From assembly GCF_947497025.1 (NCBI RefSeq), contig NZ_CANMFC010000002.1, positions 480,966 through 544,965 of the forward strand: a stretch of DNA of 64,000 nucleotides, written 5' to 3'. Below are positions 17,839 through 28,390 of the stretch, one piece after another. How positions within the stretch are numbered: the stretch's first letter is position 1; each line of letters starts with the position of its first letter. A program made the position numbers and the translations under genes. Under the pieces are notes generated by a model. It saw only the letters and a program-made list of their open reading frames with translations, did no database searches and was not told where the DNA came from. Source of the DNA: an uncultured Kushneria sp. Lineage in GTDB: Bacteria; Pseudomonadota; Gammaproteobacteria; Pseudomonadales; Halomonadaceae.

Positions 17839-18282
17839 TCAGTCCGCGGCGTGATCGCTCAGTGACTGACGGTACTGGCGGATAAGACGCTTGATCAACA
17901 GCGAGATCAGAAAGACCAGCCAGCCGACCGTCATCAAAAGGCAGGCCAGCGTCCACTGCTGGGCGTCGGGAAGGCGGCCAACGATGCGTTCGAGCAGCCA
18001 CCACAGCGGTGGGGCGAGCAGCATCGGGGGATAGAGGATGTGCATCCACATTTCGGTGCGACGCTTTCTGACCCGATAGCGTGCCAGGGTGAGTTTCAGC
18101 GGCTGCCACAAAAGCGTTGTCAGCGCGCAGACCAGCACCACAAGGGTTGCCAGCAAAAAGACGAGACTCTGATGGTTGACCAGCGACCACTGAATGCTCC
18201 AGGCATAGCCTACCCACAGGGCGCCTTCGAGCAGGGCAGCGGAATCGGGCCAGTTACCGGCATAAAAGAGTCGTTTGTTCAT
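17839..18282 (-). CDS. Hypothetical inner-membrane protein
   Basis: This 147-residue protein has four predicted hydrophobic segments and a basic central loop (LARYRVRKRRTEMW). No family is recognised with certainty. ATG 18282 is chosen for its upstream ACAGG and because the preceding in-frame codons are not hydrophobic or conserved-looking. It stands alone between the chemoreceptor gene, which converges on it, and the pgk terminator. Confidence 0.6.
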   Translation of the reverse strand: MNKRLFYAGNWPDSAALLEGALWVGYAWSIQWSLVNHQSLVFLLATLVVLVCALTTLLWQPLKLTLARYRVRKRRTEMWMHILYPPMLLAPPLWWLLERIVGRLPDAQQWTLACLLMTVGWLVFLISLLIKRLIRQYRQSLSDHAAD

Positions 18283-18360
18283 GGATGGCCTGTTTTGCAC
18301 TTTGTCGCAGTGTAGCGCCGAGAGGGGGCTACGGAAACATGCTTGCAAAAAGGTGTTACA

Positions 18361-18397
18361 AAAGGGGCCCTGTTCCGGGAAGGAACAGGGCCCCTTT
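18361..18397. terminator. Bidirectional terminator downstream of pgk
   Basis: A perfect 16-base-pair stem (AAAGGGGCCCTGTTCC and its complement) surrounds a GGGAA loop and has A-runs and T-runs on either side. It can terminate leftward transcription from pgk, which ends 30 bases away. Confidence 0.85.
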
Positions 18398-18426
18398 ATC
18401 GAGCCTGAGCGGCGTGTCGTCAGGCG

Positions 18427-19590
18427 TTATTTCGCGGCGTCGCGCAGGGCACTGACGGCCGGCAGGGTCTTGCCTTCCACGTATTCGAGGAAGGCGCCGC
18501 CGCCGGTGGAGATATAGGAGATATCGTCGGTGACACTGTATTTGTCGATGGCTGCCAGGGTGTCACCACCGCCGGCAATCGAGAAACCGTCACTGTCGGC
18601 AATGGCGTGTGCCATGGCCTTCGTGCCGCCACTGAACTGATCGATCTCGAACACGCCGACCGGACCGTTCCACAAAATGGTGCCGGCTTCGCGCAGCGCT
18701 TCGGCGTAGGTCTCGGCGGTCTGCGGGCCAACGTCGAGGATCATTTCATCGTCACGGACTTCATCCACATTGCGGGTGACGGCTTCGGCCTTGTCGGAGA
18801 ACTCGGTCGCCACGACCACATCGATGGGCAGGGGCACGTTGACCCTTTCCATCAGGGCCTTTGCCTGATCGACCAGATCGGCTTCATACAGGGATTTGCC
18901 CACGTTGTAGCCGGCGGCAGCAATGAAGGTGTTGGCGATACCGCCGCCCACAATCAGCTGGTCGCACTTCTCGGACAGGGCGTTGAGGACCTCGAGTTTG
19001 GAAGAAACCTTGGAGCCGCCGACGATGGCCACCATCGGGCGCTTCGGGCTGGACAGGGCCTTTTCCAGCGCATCCAGCTCCGAGGAGAGCAGCGGTCCGG
19101 CGCAGGCGTCCGGCGCAAAGCGGGCCACACCGTGAGTAGAGGCCTGGGCGCGGTGCGCGGTGCCGAAGGCGTCCATCACGTAGATGTCGCAAAGGCTGGC
19201 GTATTTTTTCGCCAGGGCCTCGTCATCCTTTTTCTCGCCCTTGTTGAAGCGCACATTTTCCAGCAGTACGACTTCCCCTTCCTGCACTTCGGGGTTCTGC
19301 TCCAGATAGTCACGCTCCAGACGAACCGTCATGCCCAGCAGTTCGCCCAGGTGGTTGGCCACCGGTGCCAGTGATTCCTCATCATTGGGTTCCCCTTCGG
19401 TGGGGCGCCCCAGGTGACTCATCAGCATGATACGAGCGTTTTGTTCAAGGGCCGTGCGAATGGTGGGCAGGCTGGCACGAATGCGGGCATCCGAAGTGAC
19501 CTTTCCATCCTTGATCGGCACGTTGAGGTCCTGACGGATCAGGACGCGCTGGCCGGCGAGGTTCAGCTCGGACATCTTGCGCACAGTCAT
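18427..19590 (-). CDS. pgk: Phosphoglycerate kinase
   Basis: This 387-residue glycolytic enzyme interconverts 1,3-bisphosphoglycerate + ADP and 3-phosphoglycerate + ATP. Visible signatures are [11 protein letters not shown] with the substrate Arg, LMSHLGRP, the [13 protein letters not shown] block and the C-terminal nucleotide loop [12 protein letters not shown] 19590 has GGGAG seven bases upstream and gives the standard length. Unlike many proteobacteria, pgk is not next to gap here but divergent from a class I aldolase gene. Confidence 0.97.
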   Translation of the reverse strand: MTVRKMSELNLAGQRVLIRQDLNVPIKDGKVTSDARIRASLPTIRTALEQNARIMLMSHLGRPTEGEPNDEESLAPVANHLGELLGMTVRLERDYLEQNPEVQEGEVVLLENVRFNKGEKKDDEALAKKYASLCDIYVMDAFGTAHRAQASTHGVARFAPDACAGPLLSSELDALEKALSSPKRPMVAIVGGSKVSSKLEVLNALSEKCDQLIVGGGIANTFIAAAGYNVGKSLYEADLVDQAKALMERVNVPLPIDVVVATEFSDKAEAVTRNVDEVRDDEMILDVGPQTAETYAEALREAGTILWNGPVGVFEIDQFSGGTKAMAHAIADSDGFSIAGGGDTLAAIDKYSVTDDISYISTGGGAFLEYVEGKTLPAVSALRDAAK

Positions 19591-20012
19591 GTCGCTACTC
19601 CCGTAGTAATGATAAGTGGTCGGCATTGAGCGGTGGTGGCTCTGCAGTGTTGCCAGGGCCGATTTGAACAGCTTTCAGCATAGCAGGGACACGGAAAGCG
19701 AAGACAGCAGCGCCGGGCGCCATTATTGACTGCCGGGGCGCCCTCATGTGCATGAGACTTTCGTCTATAGGGCAATGGCAGCGCGCATCGCGGTCAAGTG
19801 GTCCATGGCCTTGTCGGCTCACAATGGGAACCAGTCATGACGGCCCTGAATATGTGATCGTCCATGACAGGCATGCAGTGCAACCCCCTTCATGCTTGAA
19901 TACTACTGACAAAACATGACATGAACTGCAACGTATAGTTGCTTATGCTGTCCGAGCCTCGGCATTGGCCGGCGGCAATGCAAAATCTTTCGTAGAAAAG
20001 AGGATGAAGATA
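19591..20012. promoter_or_regulatory. Divergent promoter region between pgk and fbaB
   Basis: This 422-base intergenic region must hold both promoters. The clearest structure is a perfect short inverted repeat at 19928-19942 (GCAAC, five bases, GTTGC), about 70 bases upstream of fbaB and placed where a regulator could act. I cannot assign it to a known factor. No RNA gene or coding frame is convincing. Confidence 0.4.
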
Positions 20013-21065
<1,053 letters not shown>

Positions 21066-21091
21066 TCGGCATGTTCTGATGCTTGAAACGC

Positions 21092-21120
21092 AAAAGGGCC
21101 CGGCAATTGCCGGGCCCTTT
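21092..21120. terminator. Bidirectional terminator between fbaB and tkt
   Basis: GGGCCCGGCA pairs with its complement across a central AATT, flanked by A and T runs. It lies between the converging ends of fbaB and tkt, so it can serve both. Confidence 0.85.
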
Positions 21121-21205
21121 CTTTTGTCCTCGAACATCAATCCCTGGAACAGGATCGGCTCGAAGCGTCCCGGACGACGCTGGCCGCCCGGGCGCTGACG
21201 GAGGG

Positions 21206-23200
21206 TTACGCCTTGAGCATCTGCTCGGCGCGCTCGACAACCTTCTCGACGGTGAAGCCGAAGTGCTTGAACAGATCACCACCCTTGCCGGATTCGCCGT
21301 AGGTGGTCATGCCGAACACGTGGCCGTCCAGACCGACATACTTGTACCAGGTCGACGGAATGGCGGCTTCGATGGCCATGCGATTGCGTACCGACGGCGG
21401 CAGCACGGAGTCGCGATAGCCCTGATCCTGCTCATCGAACTTCGTGGTGCAGGGCATGGAGACCACGCGCACCTTCGTACCCTTGCCTTCAATTTCCTTC
21501 GCGGCGTCCATCGCCAGACCCACTTCGGAGCCAGTGGCGATCAGGATCAGCTCGGGCTGACCATCGCAGTCACGCAGGATATAGCCGCCGCGACGGATGT
21601 TTTTCACCTGCTCGTGATCGCGCGACTGGGCCGGCAGATCCTGACGCGAGAAGATCAGCGCCGTGGGGCCGGTTTCGCGCTCGAGACCTTCCACCCAGGA
21701 GGCGGCGGTTTCGGTAGCATCACAGGGGCGCCATGTGGCCAGACCCGGCAGGTTGCGCAGATCGGCGAGCTGCTCGACCGGCTGGTGGGTCGGGCCGTCC
21801 TCGCCCAGACCGATGGAGTCGTGGGTAAAGACGTGAATGATGCGCGTGTGCGACAGGGCCGACATGCGAACGGCGTTGTGCATGTACTCCATGAACACCA
21901 GGAAAGTGGCGTCATAGGGGATAAAGCCGCCGTGGGTGGCGATGCCGTTGGCGATCGCGCCCATGCCGAATTCACGCACACCGTAGTGCAGGTAGCTGCC
22001 GTCGAAGTTGTCCTTGCTGATCGCCTTTGCCCCTTTCCAGAGGGTCAGGTTGGACGGTGCCAGGTCGGCGCTGCCGCCAAACAGTTCGGGCAGATCCGGT
22101 GCCAGCTCGTTGAGCACGCCGAGTGAGGCCTTGCGTGAGGCCGTGGTCTCGGATTTTTCCTGTGCGCGCTGGATCAGGGCCTCGCCGTCAAAGTTTTCCG
22201 GCAGCTCGCCGTTGTAACGACGCTGAAGCTCTTTGGCGAGTTCCGGATAGGCCTTTTCATAGGCGGCCATGCGCTCCTTGTACTCGTCTTCGAACTGTTG
22301 GCCCTTGTCGCTGGCATCCCACGCCTTGTAGAGGTCATCGGGAATTTCAAATGCGCCGTGCTCCCAGCCCAGCTGCTTGCGCGCCGCTTCGACTTCCTCT
22401 TCACCCAGTGCGGCACCGTGGCTCTCTTCCTTGCCGGCCTTGTTGGGCGACCCGAAGCCGATCACGGTCTTGCAGATGATCAGGGTCGGCTTGTCGGTGA
22501 CTTCCTTCGCTTCGCGAATGGCGGCATCGATCTGTTCGGCGTCATGGCCGTCCACGTCACGAATGACGTTCCAGTGATAGGCTTCAAAGCGCTTGGCGGT
22601 GTCATCGGAGAACCAGCCGGAGACTTCGCCATCGATCGAGATGCCGTTGTCATCATAAAAGACGGTCAGGTTGCCCAGACCCAGATGGCCGGCCAGCGAG
22701 CAGGCCTCGTGGCTGACGCCTTCCATCATGCAACCGTCGCCAGCGAACACCCAGGTGCGGTGGTTGATGATCTCGTGACCATCACGGTTGAACTGTGCCG
22801 CCAGCGTGCGCTCGGCGATCGCCATACCGACAGCATTGGCCAGCCCCTGACCCAGCGGCCCGGTGGTGGTTTCGATGCCCGGCGTGTAGCCGTGCTCCGG
22901 ATGACCGGGGGTTTTGGAGCCGATCTGGCGGAAGTTCTTGAGCTCTTCCAGCGGCAGGTCGTAACCGGTCAGGTGCAGCAGCGAATAGTGCAGCATCGAA
23001 CCATGACCGTTGGACAGAATGAACCGGTCACGTTCAGCCCAGTCGGGGTTTTTCGGGTTGTGCCTGAGATGATCGTTCCAGAGCACTTCTGCGATGTCAG
23101 CCATGCCCATCGGCATGCCCGGGTGGCCGGAGTTGGCCTTTTGCACGGCATCCATCGAAAGCGCACGGATGGCATTGGCGAGGTGACGACGCGAGGTCAT
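21206..23200 (-). CDS. tkt: Transketolase
   Basis: This is a 664-residue TPP-dependent enzyme of the pentose phosphate pathway that moves two-carbon units between sugar phosphates; erythrose 4-phosphate is one of its acceptors. It shows [19 protein letters not shown] near the N-terminus, the TPP motif starting [13 protein letters not shown], and the [15 protein letters not shown] pyrimidine-domain block. AGGAG lies 11 bases before the ATG. The gene follows the lerK-lerI pair after about 200 bases in the same direction, so it may receive read-through from that operon as well as its own promoter. Confidence 0.97.
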   Translation of the reverse strand: MTSRRHLANAIRALSMDAVQKANSGHPGMPMGMADIAEVLWNDHLRHNPKNPDWAERDRFILSNGHGSMLHYSLLHLTGYDLPLEELKNFRQIGSKTPGHPEHGYTPGIETTTGPLGQGLANAVGMAIAERTLAAQFNRDGHEIINHRTWVFAGDGCMMEGVSHEACSLAGHLGLGNLTVFYDDNGISIDGEVSGWFSDDTAKRFEAYHWNVIRDVDGHDAEQIDAAIREAKEVTDKPTLIICKTVIGFGSPNKAGKEESHGAALGEEEVEAARKQLGWEHGAFEIPDDLYKAWDASDKGQQFEDEYKERMAAYEKAYPELAKELQRRYNGELPENFDGEALIQRAQEKSETTASRKASLGVLNELAPDLPELFGGSADLAPSNLTLWKGAKAISKDNFDGSYLHYGVREFGMGAIANGIATHGGFIPYDATFLVFMEYMHNAVRMSALSHTRIIHVFTHDSIGLGEDGPTHQPVEQLADLRNLPGLATWRPCDATETAASWVEGLERETGPTALIFSRQDLPAQSRDHEQVKNIRRGGYILRDCDGQPELILIATGSEVGLAMDAAKEIEGKGTKVRVVSMPCTTKFDEQDQGYRDSVLPPSVRNRMAIEAAIPSTWYKYVGLDGHVFGMTTYGESGKGGDLFKHFGFTVEKVVERAEQMLKA

Positions 23201-23401
23201 ATCTTGGTGAACTCCTGCCTGATAGTGGTAGTGAAAGGGGCGCTGGCATCATTGACCGAATGTGAGTGGGCCTTGGCACCAGCGCCCGCATCGATGTCGC
23301 ACATCTTTATTCGCCAAGAGTAGCTGCATGAAATGGTGATGTCGCCCCCTTGTAATCAAGAAGGGCGTGCCGAAATCGGCACACCAAATCATGAGCCGGC
23401 G

Positions 23402-24169
23402 TCAGCGCGACGCCGATGATAGCGTCATGACTTCATCGAGAATCTGTTCAAAGGCGCTTGCGTCATGCACGAATCGACCCAGAAACATGCCCTGCACGCT
23501 GCCTTCAAGGCGTGATAGAAGCCCGGGGCCGGCACTGCCACCGTAGATGACACGCCCGCCACCGTGGCCATCCAGCCAGGCCTGAAGCTTGATACACACG
23601 GCACTGATATGTTCACGCGAGGCCGGTTGGCTGGCGCCGATCGCCCAGTGTGGCTCATAGGCCACGATCAGGTCGGTCTCTCTGGGCTGCGGGACGTCAG
23701 ACAGCGCGCTGTCTATCTGGCGGATGCACTCGCTGGCCGCGGCTTCCGGGTCGCCTTCTTCAATCTCACCCACGCACAGCACGGGAGAGAGTCCGTTCGC
23801 CATGGCCTGAGCGGTCTTGGCGGCAATCAGGGTTTCATCTTCATGGAAGTGGCGCCGACGCTCGGCGTGGCCTACCTCGACACAACGACAGCCCATCTCG
23901 GCGAGCATGGCGGCGCTGACCTCACCGGTCCAGGCACCGGGCGGCTGATCGGACAGGTTCTGCGCCCCGATTCGGATATCGGTGCCGCGCACGATCTCGA
24001 GCACCGGTGACAGCGTCGGAAACGAGGGCATGATGAAAAGCGCTGCATGCCCCTGCGTCACGGCGGGATGCTGACGGGCGATGTCAGTGACCTGACGACA
24101 CCAGTCCAGCGTTTGCTGATAGCCGAAATACATTTTGAGGCTGGTGCCGATAAGCAGGGGTGCGGCCAT
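23402..24169 (-). CDS. lerI: Triose-phosphate-isomerase-like tetrulose-phosphate isomerase (LerI/EryH type)
   Basis: This is a 255-residue TIM-barrel isomerase. The catalytic His (VEVGHAERRRHF) and Glu (VAYEPHWAIGA) and the phosphate loop (VIYGGSAGPG) are present. The canonical N-x-K motif of triose-phosphate isomerase reads GTSLKMY, with Ser for Asn, and the flexible loop is PHWAIGASQ. These differences are those of the EryH/LerI branch, which interconverts L-erythrulose 1-phosphate and D-erythrulose 4-phosphate. The gene follows the DhaK-type kinase gene by 34 bases. The specific assignment rests on context plus these motifs. Confidence 0.75.
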   Translation of the reverse strand: MAAPLLIGTSLKMYFGYQQTLDWCRQVTDIARQHPAVTQGHAALFIMPSFPTLSPVLEIVRGTDIRIGAQNLSDQPPGAWTGEVSAAMLAEMGCRCVEVGHAERRRHFHEDETLIAAKTAQAMANGLSPVLCVGEIEEGDPEAAASECIRQIDSALSDVPQPRETDLIVAYEPHWAIGASQPASREHISAVCIKLQAWLDGHGGGRVIYGGSAGPGLLSRLEGSVQGMFLGRFVHDASAFEQILDEVMTLSSASR

Positions 24170-24203
24170 GTCTCTCTCCTGTGTTCAGACCGTAAAGGAT
24201 AGC

Positions 24204-25919
24204 CTAGAGCACATCTGCCACGGCGCGGATGATCATGGACAGCGAGACAGCGCCGGCATCCGGAGTGCCCTTGCTCTTTTCCGCCAGCGGACGCGCGCGG
24301 CCGATTTTCGGCACGAGATCGGCCGTGTCCTTGGCGGCCTGCTCGGCGCGATCTGCTCCGGCCTGCCAGGCCGTGGCCAGATCATCACCGGCCTCGACGC
24401 GCTCGCTGAGCACCTCGCTGAAGGGCACCAGCACGTCGACCAGCGTCTTGTCGCCGACCTTCGCCTTGCCAAAGTGCATGATGTTATCGCGGGCATCGCG
24501 AACACCCTGGGCGATACGGGCGGCATCGGGTTTTTTCTCGTCGCCGATGGCCATGGCCAGCGAATGCAGTGCCGCGCCCCAAATGGCGCCGGAGGTACCG
24601 CCGGCCCGGTCGGCCCAGGCATCACCTGCCATGCGCAGGGTCGTTCCGGCACCGGCACCACGCTCTTTCACCTCGCGGGCCTTTTCGACGGCTGCCTTGC
24701 CACCGCGGGCCATGCCGATACCGTGATCGCCGTCGCCGGCCACGGCGTCAATGCGACCGAATTCCTCTTCATTCTCCTCGATCACCTTGTAGGTGGTTTC
24801 GAGTGCTGCCAGTACCTTCGCGGCGGCGTCCCTGGATTCATCAGAAGCATCAGGAATGGCGTCCGGGTCCGGGATGTCGAGTTCGGCAGCATCGAGCTGT
24901 TCGACCGCCACCACGCTGCCCTTGCTGTAGGCAGGGGTATCGCAGGGCGCGGCCCAGAATTTTTCGAGCTCGTCATCAAGCCAGAACAGCGTCAGCGAGG
25001 CACCGGCCATATCGAGGCTGGTGACCAGCTCGCCCACTTCGGGTTCGACAATTTCGAGACCGGCTTCTTTCAGCAGTTGATTGACGCGACGATAGACCAC
25101 GAACAGCTCTTCATACTTGACTGTCCCCAGACCGTTGAGCAGCACTGAGGCCCGCGCACCCCTTGCACTGCTGACGCCCTCGGGCAGTTCTTCAAGCAGC
25201 CGTTTGACCAGCAGTTCGGCCAGCTCGTTGGCGGTGGGAATGTCCTGCTCGCTGATCCCGGGCTCGCCGTGAATGCCCAGGCCTACCGCCATCCTGCCTT
25301 CCGGCACATGGAAGAGGGCGTCTTCGGCACCGGGCAGGGTGCAGCCGTCAAAGGCCACGCCAAAGGAGCGAGTGCGCAGGTTGGCTGATTCTGCCGCACG
25401 CACCACCTCTTCGAGTGAATAGCCGGCTTCGGCCGCGGCCGCGGCGATCTTGAAGACGGTCAGATCGCCGGCAATGCCGCGCCGCTTTTGAATCTCTTCG
25501 AGACTGGCGCTGGAAACGTCGTCGATGACCTTGACCATCTCGCAGGGGATGCCTTCGCTGATCAGGCGATCGCGCGCCTGGCCGAAGTGCAGAACGTCAC
25601 CGGCATAGTTGCCATAGCTTAGCAATACGCCGGCGCCGTTGTTGGCCGCGCGGGCGACTGTATAAATCTGCTGGGCCGAGGGCGAGGCAAACAGGTTGCC
25701 CATGGCGGCGCCGTGCGCCAGACCCTGGCCGACCAGGCCGGCAAAGGCCGGGTAGTGGCCGGAGCCACCGCCGATCACGACCGCAACGGTATTGGGCTCA
25801 CTTTTCGTGCTGCGTATCACGCCGCCGGGCACCTGGTGCACCCGGTTAGCGTGAGCGGCTACAAAGCCTTCGGTGGCTTCGTCGACAAAGGCAATCGGGT
25901 CGTTGAAAAGGCGTGTCAT
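24204..25919 (-). CDS. lerK: DhaK-DhaL fusion kinase, probable L-erythrulose kinase
   Basis: This is a single 571-residue chain with both parts of a dihydroxyacetone-type kinase. The DhaK part has GGGSGH (50-55) and the substrate-binding His217 in GLGIHGEPG. The DhaL ATP part has GDGDHG (395-400) and GGTSGAIWG. It therefore uses ATP directly and needs no phosphotransferase DhaM. With a tetrulose-phosphate isomerase pair and polyol dehydrogenases around it, L-erythrulose (giving L-erythrulose 1-phosphate) is the likely substrate; dihydroxyacetone is the alternative. ATG 25919 has CAGGAG ten bases upstream; earlier in-frame codons are not conserved. Confidence 0.8.
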   Translation of the reverse strand: MTRLFNDPIAFVDEATEGFVAAHANRVHQVPGGVIRSTKSEPNTVAVVIGGGSGHYPAFAGLVGQGLAHGAAMGNLFASPSAQQIYTVARAANNGAGVLLSYGNYAGDVLHFGQARDRLISEGIPCEMVKVIDDVSSASLEEIQKRRGIAGDLTVFKIAAAAAEAGYSLEEVVRAAESANLRTRSFGVAFDGCTLPGAEDALFHVPEGRMAVGLGIHGEPGISEQDIPTANELAELLVKRLLEELPEGVSSARGARASVLLNGLGTVKYEELFVVYRRVNQLLKEAGLEIVEPEVGELVTSLDMAGASLTLFWLDDELEKFWAAPCDTPAYSKGSVVAVEQLDAAELDIPDPDAIPDASDESRDAAAKVLAALETTYKVIEENEEEFGRIDAVAGDGDHGIGMARGGKAAVEKAREVKERGAGAGTTLRMAGDAWADRAGGTSGAIWGAALHSLAMAIGDEKKPDAARIAQGVRDARDNIMHFGKAKVGDKTLVDVLVPFSEVLSERVEAGDDLATAWQAGADRAEQAAKDTADLVPKIGRARPLAEKSKGTPDAGAVSLSMIIRAVADVL

Positions 25920-26329
25920 GACGGACGTACTCCTGAAAGGCGAAAATGACCGGGCATCGCACGCCGTCTTCCTGTTGCAGGGGCGTTTGATGCCTCTCTC
26001 CCCTTCGCGTGCAGCGCGCACCCGAACAGGAAATTGTCAGAACGATAATATGATCCTGACATGTACATTTGTTAGAAACATTGGGGCTATATTAGCCCTG
26101 CAGCCGGTCACTTCGCATGAGACTTTGGTTTTACTATCGCCCTTTGTAGGGGGTGTGTCGGCGTATTTATGCCTAAATGGGTGATATCTTCGGCAGGTGA
26201 AAGCGTTTTTCCGAGCTGATGGTACGAACTCGCGGAATTTTTCATATGAATGTGCTTTGTTCATATGATCGACAAGGCGTACGCTATAAAAGTGTCAACG
26301 CATACGGTGATAGTTCACCAGGAGAAATC
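25920..26329. promoter_or_regulatory. Divergent control region of the lerK and derI operons
   Basis: This is a 410-base region between divergent genes and more AT-rich than its surroundings. It contains two TTCATATGA elements at 26241-26250 and 26260-26269, 19 bases apart, and a TATAAA at 26285-26290 about 40 bases before derI. The second element falls where the -35 box would lie. A weaker relative (ACATTTGTT) lies at 26065 towards lerK. Confidence 0.55.
26241..26269 (+). promoter_or_regulatory. Candidate regulator operator: two TTCATATGA elements
   Basis: TTCATATGAA at 26241 is itself a perfect palindrome, and GTTCATATGA at 26259-26268 repeats it 19 bases on, close to two helical turns. Near-identical elements (GTTCAAATGT) occur before the ABC transporter operon and before the dehydrogenase gene. 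The likely binder is the SorC-family regulator encoded at 26976. Confidence 0.5.
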
Positions 26330-26806
26330 ATGACAGCAGAAACCAAAAAGCTTCGGGTCGCACTCGGATGTGATGAAGCCGCTTATGACATGAAGCAGGC
26401 CATGGTGGAGCACGTGCGCTCGCTGGGTCACGAGGTCGAGGACTTCGGCACTTTTGATGCCGAGCCGGTGCTTTATCCCGATATCGCCTTTGCCGCCGCG
26501 CATGCCGTCAAGGAAGGCCGTGTCGATCGCGCCATCCTGATCTGCGGCACCGGTATTGGCGTTGCCATCTCGGCCAACAAGGTGCCGGGCATTCGTGCTG
26601 CGCAGGCGCATGACACCTATTCTGCCGAGCGCGCGCGCAAGAGTAACGATGCGCAGGTATTGACCATGGGCGCTCGTGTGATCGGTGTCGAGCTTGCCAA
26701 GAAGATTGCCGAGTCCTTCCTTGAAAGCGAGTTCAGCGGCGGCGGCTCGCAGGCCAAGGTGGATCGCATCACGGCCTACGAGCAGGAACAAAACGGCAAG
26801 GCATAA
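26330..26806 (+). CDS. derI: RpiB-like sugar-phosphate isomerase, probable D-erythrulose 4-phosphate isomerase (DerI/EryI type)
   Basis: This 158-residue protein belongs to the RpiB/LacAB family. The catalytic-Cys block LICGTGIGVAISANKVPGIRAA and the SNDAQVLTMGARVIG block are clear. In E. coli RpiB the N-terminal motif is GCDH; here it is GCDE (GCDEAAYDMK), suggesting a changed substrate. In the known tetritol pathway an RpiB homologue turns D-erythrulose 4-phosphate into D-erythrose 4-phosphate, which fits the neighbours. ATG 26330 follows CAGGAG. Ribose 5-phosphate isomerase is the alternative reading. Confidence 0.75.
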   Translation: MTAETKKLRVALGCDEAAYDMKQAMVEHVRSLGHEVEDFGTFDAEPVLYPDIAFAAAHAVKEGRVDRAILICGTGIGVAISANKVPGIRAAQAHDTYSAERARKSNDAQVLTMGARVIGVELAKKIAESFLESEFSGGGSQAKVDRITAYEQEQNGKA

Positions 26807-26975
26807 TCTCGCTCGAGTGCGCAGGTAACATGATGGGGGCAGTGCGGCGAACCGGCGTACTGCCCCCTTTTTCGAGTGATCCGCTGTCTGTTCCGGGGCA
26901 TCCGCTGTGACACGGGCGATGCTTGCAGGTATCTTCCCGCCCCCATGACACCAACGCGTCTGATACGGAGATCCC

Positions 26976-27956
26976 ATGAACGAGCGTGCCGATCCTGATA
27001 TTGCGCTGATGACCGAGATTGCCAGCCGCTATTACATGCAGGGCGAAACCCAGGAGGCGATCGCCGGACGCATGGGCATGTCACGCATCAAGGTGGGGCG
27101 TCTGCTCAAGCGCGCCCAGGCCGAAGGCATCGTCGATGTGCGGGTGCGTCATCATCCTTCGGTGGCCGCCGAGATCGAGCAGTCGCTGATCCGCCGATTT
27201 GGCATTCGCCGGGCGCTGATCGCACTGGACTGCGCCGATGCCGAGCAGCAGCGTCACGAGGTCTCGAGTCTGGTCGCCGATCATCTTTCACGAACGCTGG
27301 AAGATGGCACCATGGTGGCCGTCGGCATGGGGCGCAATGTCGGCACCGTGGCCGATAACGTCTTTACCCAGCGCACCCGCCAGTGCTCGTTCATTTGCGC
27401 CATCGGCGGCTCGCTGCGCGCCGGGGAGTACATGAATCCCGATCATATCTGTCGGCGACTGGCAGCAAAATTCGGCGGTGAAAGCGAAACCCTTTATGCG
27501 CCGGCCATGGTGGCAAGTCCGGAGCTTCGCGATGCCATGCTGGATAATCCGACCGTGCGCCAGACGCTGGATCGCGCCCGACGCGCCGACATTGCCATGA
27601 TCGGCGTGGGCGATCTTTCCGAGGACAGCAACATGGTGCGCATGGGCTGGTTTTCGCCGCAGGAGATTGCCGAGGCACGTCTGTCCGGTACGGTCGGCGA
27701 CATGATGGGCTATGACTTCATCGATCTGAACGGACGGGCCTCCACCACGCCCATGCAGGGTCGCGTGATCGGGCTGACCATCCCGGATCTGGCGCGCATT
27801 CCCGAGGTCATCGCGATTGCCAGCGAAAGCACCAAGGCCGCCGGCATTCTCGGTGCGCTGCGCACCGGCGTGATCGACGTGCTCGCCACCAGCGCCACCA
27901 ATGCGCACACCCTTTTGCATCTGGATGAGGCGACCCGCACCAGAGACGAGGATTAA
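26976..27956 (+). CDS. SorC-family sugar-binding transcriptional regulator (EryD-like)
   Basis: This is a 326-residue DNA-binding regulator. Residues 23-53 form the helix-turn-helix (GETQEAIAGRMGMSRIKVGR). The rest is the SorC/DeoR sugar-phosphate-binding domain with VGMGRNVGTVAD, ICAIGGSL, VGVGD-type IGVGDLSEDSNM and the C-terminal KAAGILGALRTGVIDVLAT block. EryD, the erythritol-responsive repressor of rhizobia and Brucella, is of this family. It follows derI by 169 bases and is probably the switch of the island, acting at the TTCAWATG elements. CGGAG precedes the ATG. Confidence 0.85.
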   Translation: MNERADPDIALMTEIASRYYMQGETQEAIAGRMGMSRIKVGRLLKRAQAEGIVDVRVRHHPSVAAEIEQSLIRRFGIRRALIALDCADAEQQRHEVSSLVADHLSRTLEDGTMVAVGMGRNVGTVADNVFTQRTRQCSFICAIGGSLRAGEYMNPDHICRRLAAKFGGESETLYAPAMVASPELRDAMLDNPTVRQTLDRARRADIAMIGVGDLSEDSNMVRMGWFSPQEIAEARLSGTVGDMMGYDFIDLNGRASTTPMQGRVIGLTIPDLARIPEVIAIASESTKAAGILGALRTGVIDVLATSATNAHTLLHLDEATRTRDED

Positions 27957-27966
27957 TTCCTCGTCT
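27944..27966 (+). other. Hairpin at the end of the SorC-type gene
   Basis: AGACGAGGA and TCCTCGTCT form a perfect nine-base-pair stem with loop TTAAT. It spans the stop codon of the regulator gene. There is no T-run, so it may act as an mRNA-stabilising or weak stop structure. Confidence 0.45.
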
Positions 27967-28390
27967 GGCCCATCACCATTCTTTCCTTCCAGTGGCGTTA
28001 GCTCTCAGTCGCCATCAAGGCGATGAATACGAAATGCTGACGTTTATCGACGGCGTCTCGTGACGCCCGTCTGTCTCCGAATCACCTGTACCGATGTTCC
28101 TTTCCTGCAGAAATGTTCGCATCCCGTGCGCCTGTTCCGGCGGATAACTTTAGTCGCAGGATTGGTTATTCGTTCACTTTATTTCTTTTCATTTCATAAT
28201 GTTAAAAACGTTAAGCATAAAGTCTTAGCGCTGCATCAGGGCCTGGGCATTGCAGTTTAAAGGGGGCATGGCGTTAATACATTTGAACGAAGCCAGGGCA
28301 AATGATTCGGGGCGGGTCTCGTCAAGTCAGTGCCCGTAAGACCTGAAGATCCTTATAAATACCTGCCTTTGCAGCGGAGACCGGTTTGAT
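27957..28390 (+). promoter_or_regulatory. Promoter region of the ABC transporter operon
   Basis: This 434-base region has no convincing gene. It contains an AT-rich block at about 28150-28220 and ACATTTGAAC at 28279-28288, the exact reverse complement of the GTTCAAATGT found before the dehydrogenase gene at 32911. The promoter of the downstream five-gene set should lie here. Confidence 0.5.
28279..28288 (-). promoter_or_regulatory. Candidate operator copy upstream of the ABC operon
   Basis: Read on the minus strand this is GTTCAAATGT, identical over ten bases to 32911-32920 and differing at two positions from GTTCATATGA before derI. It lies about 100 bases upstream of the first gene of the ABC operon. 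Confidence 0.4.
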
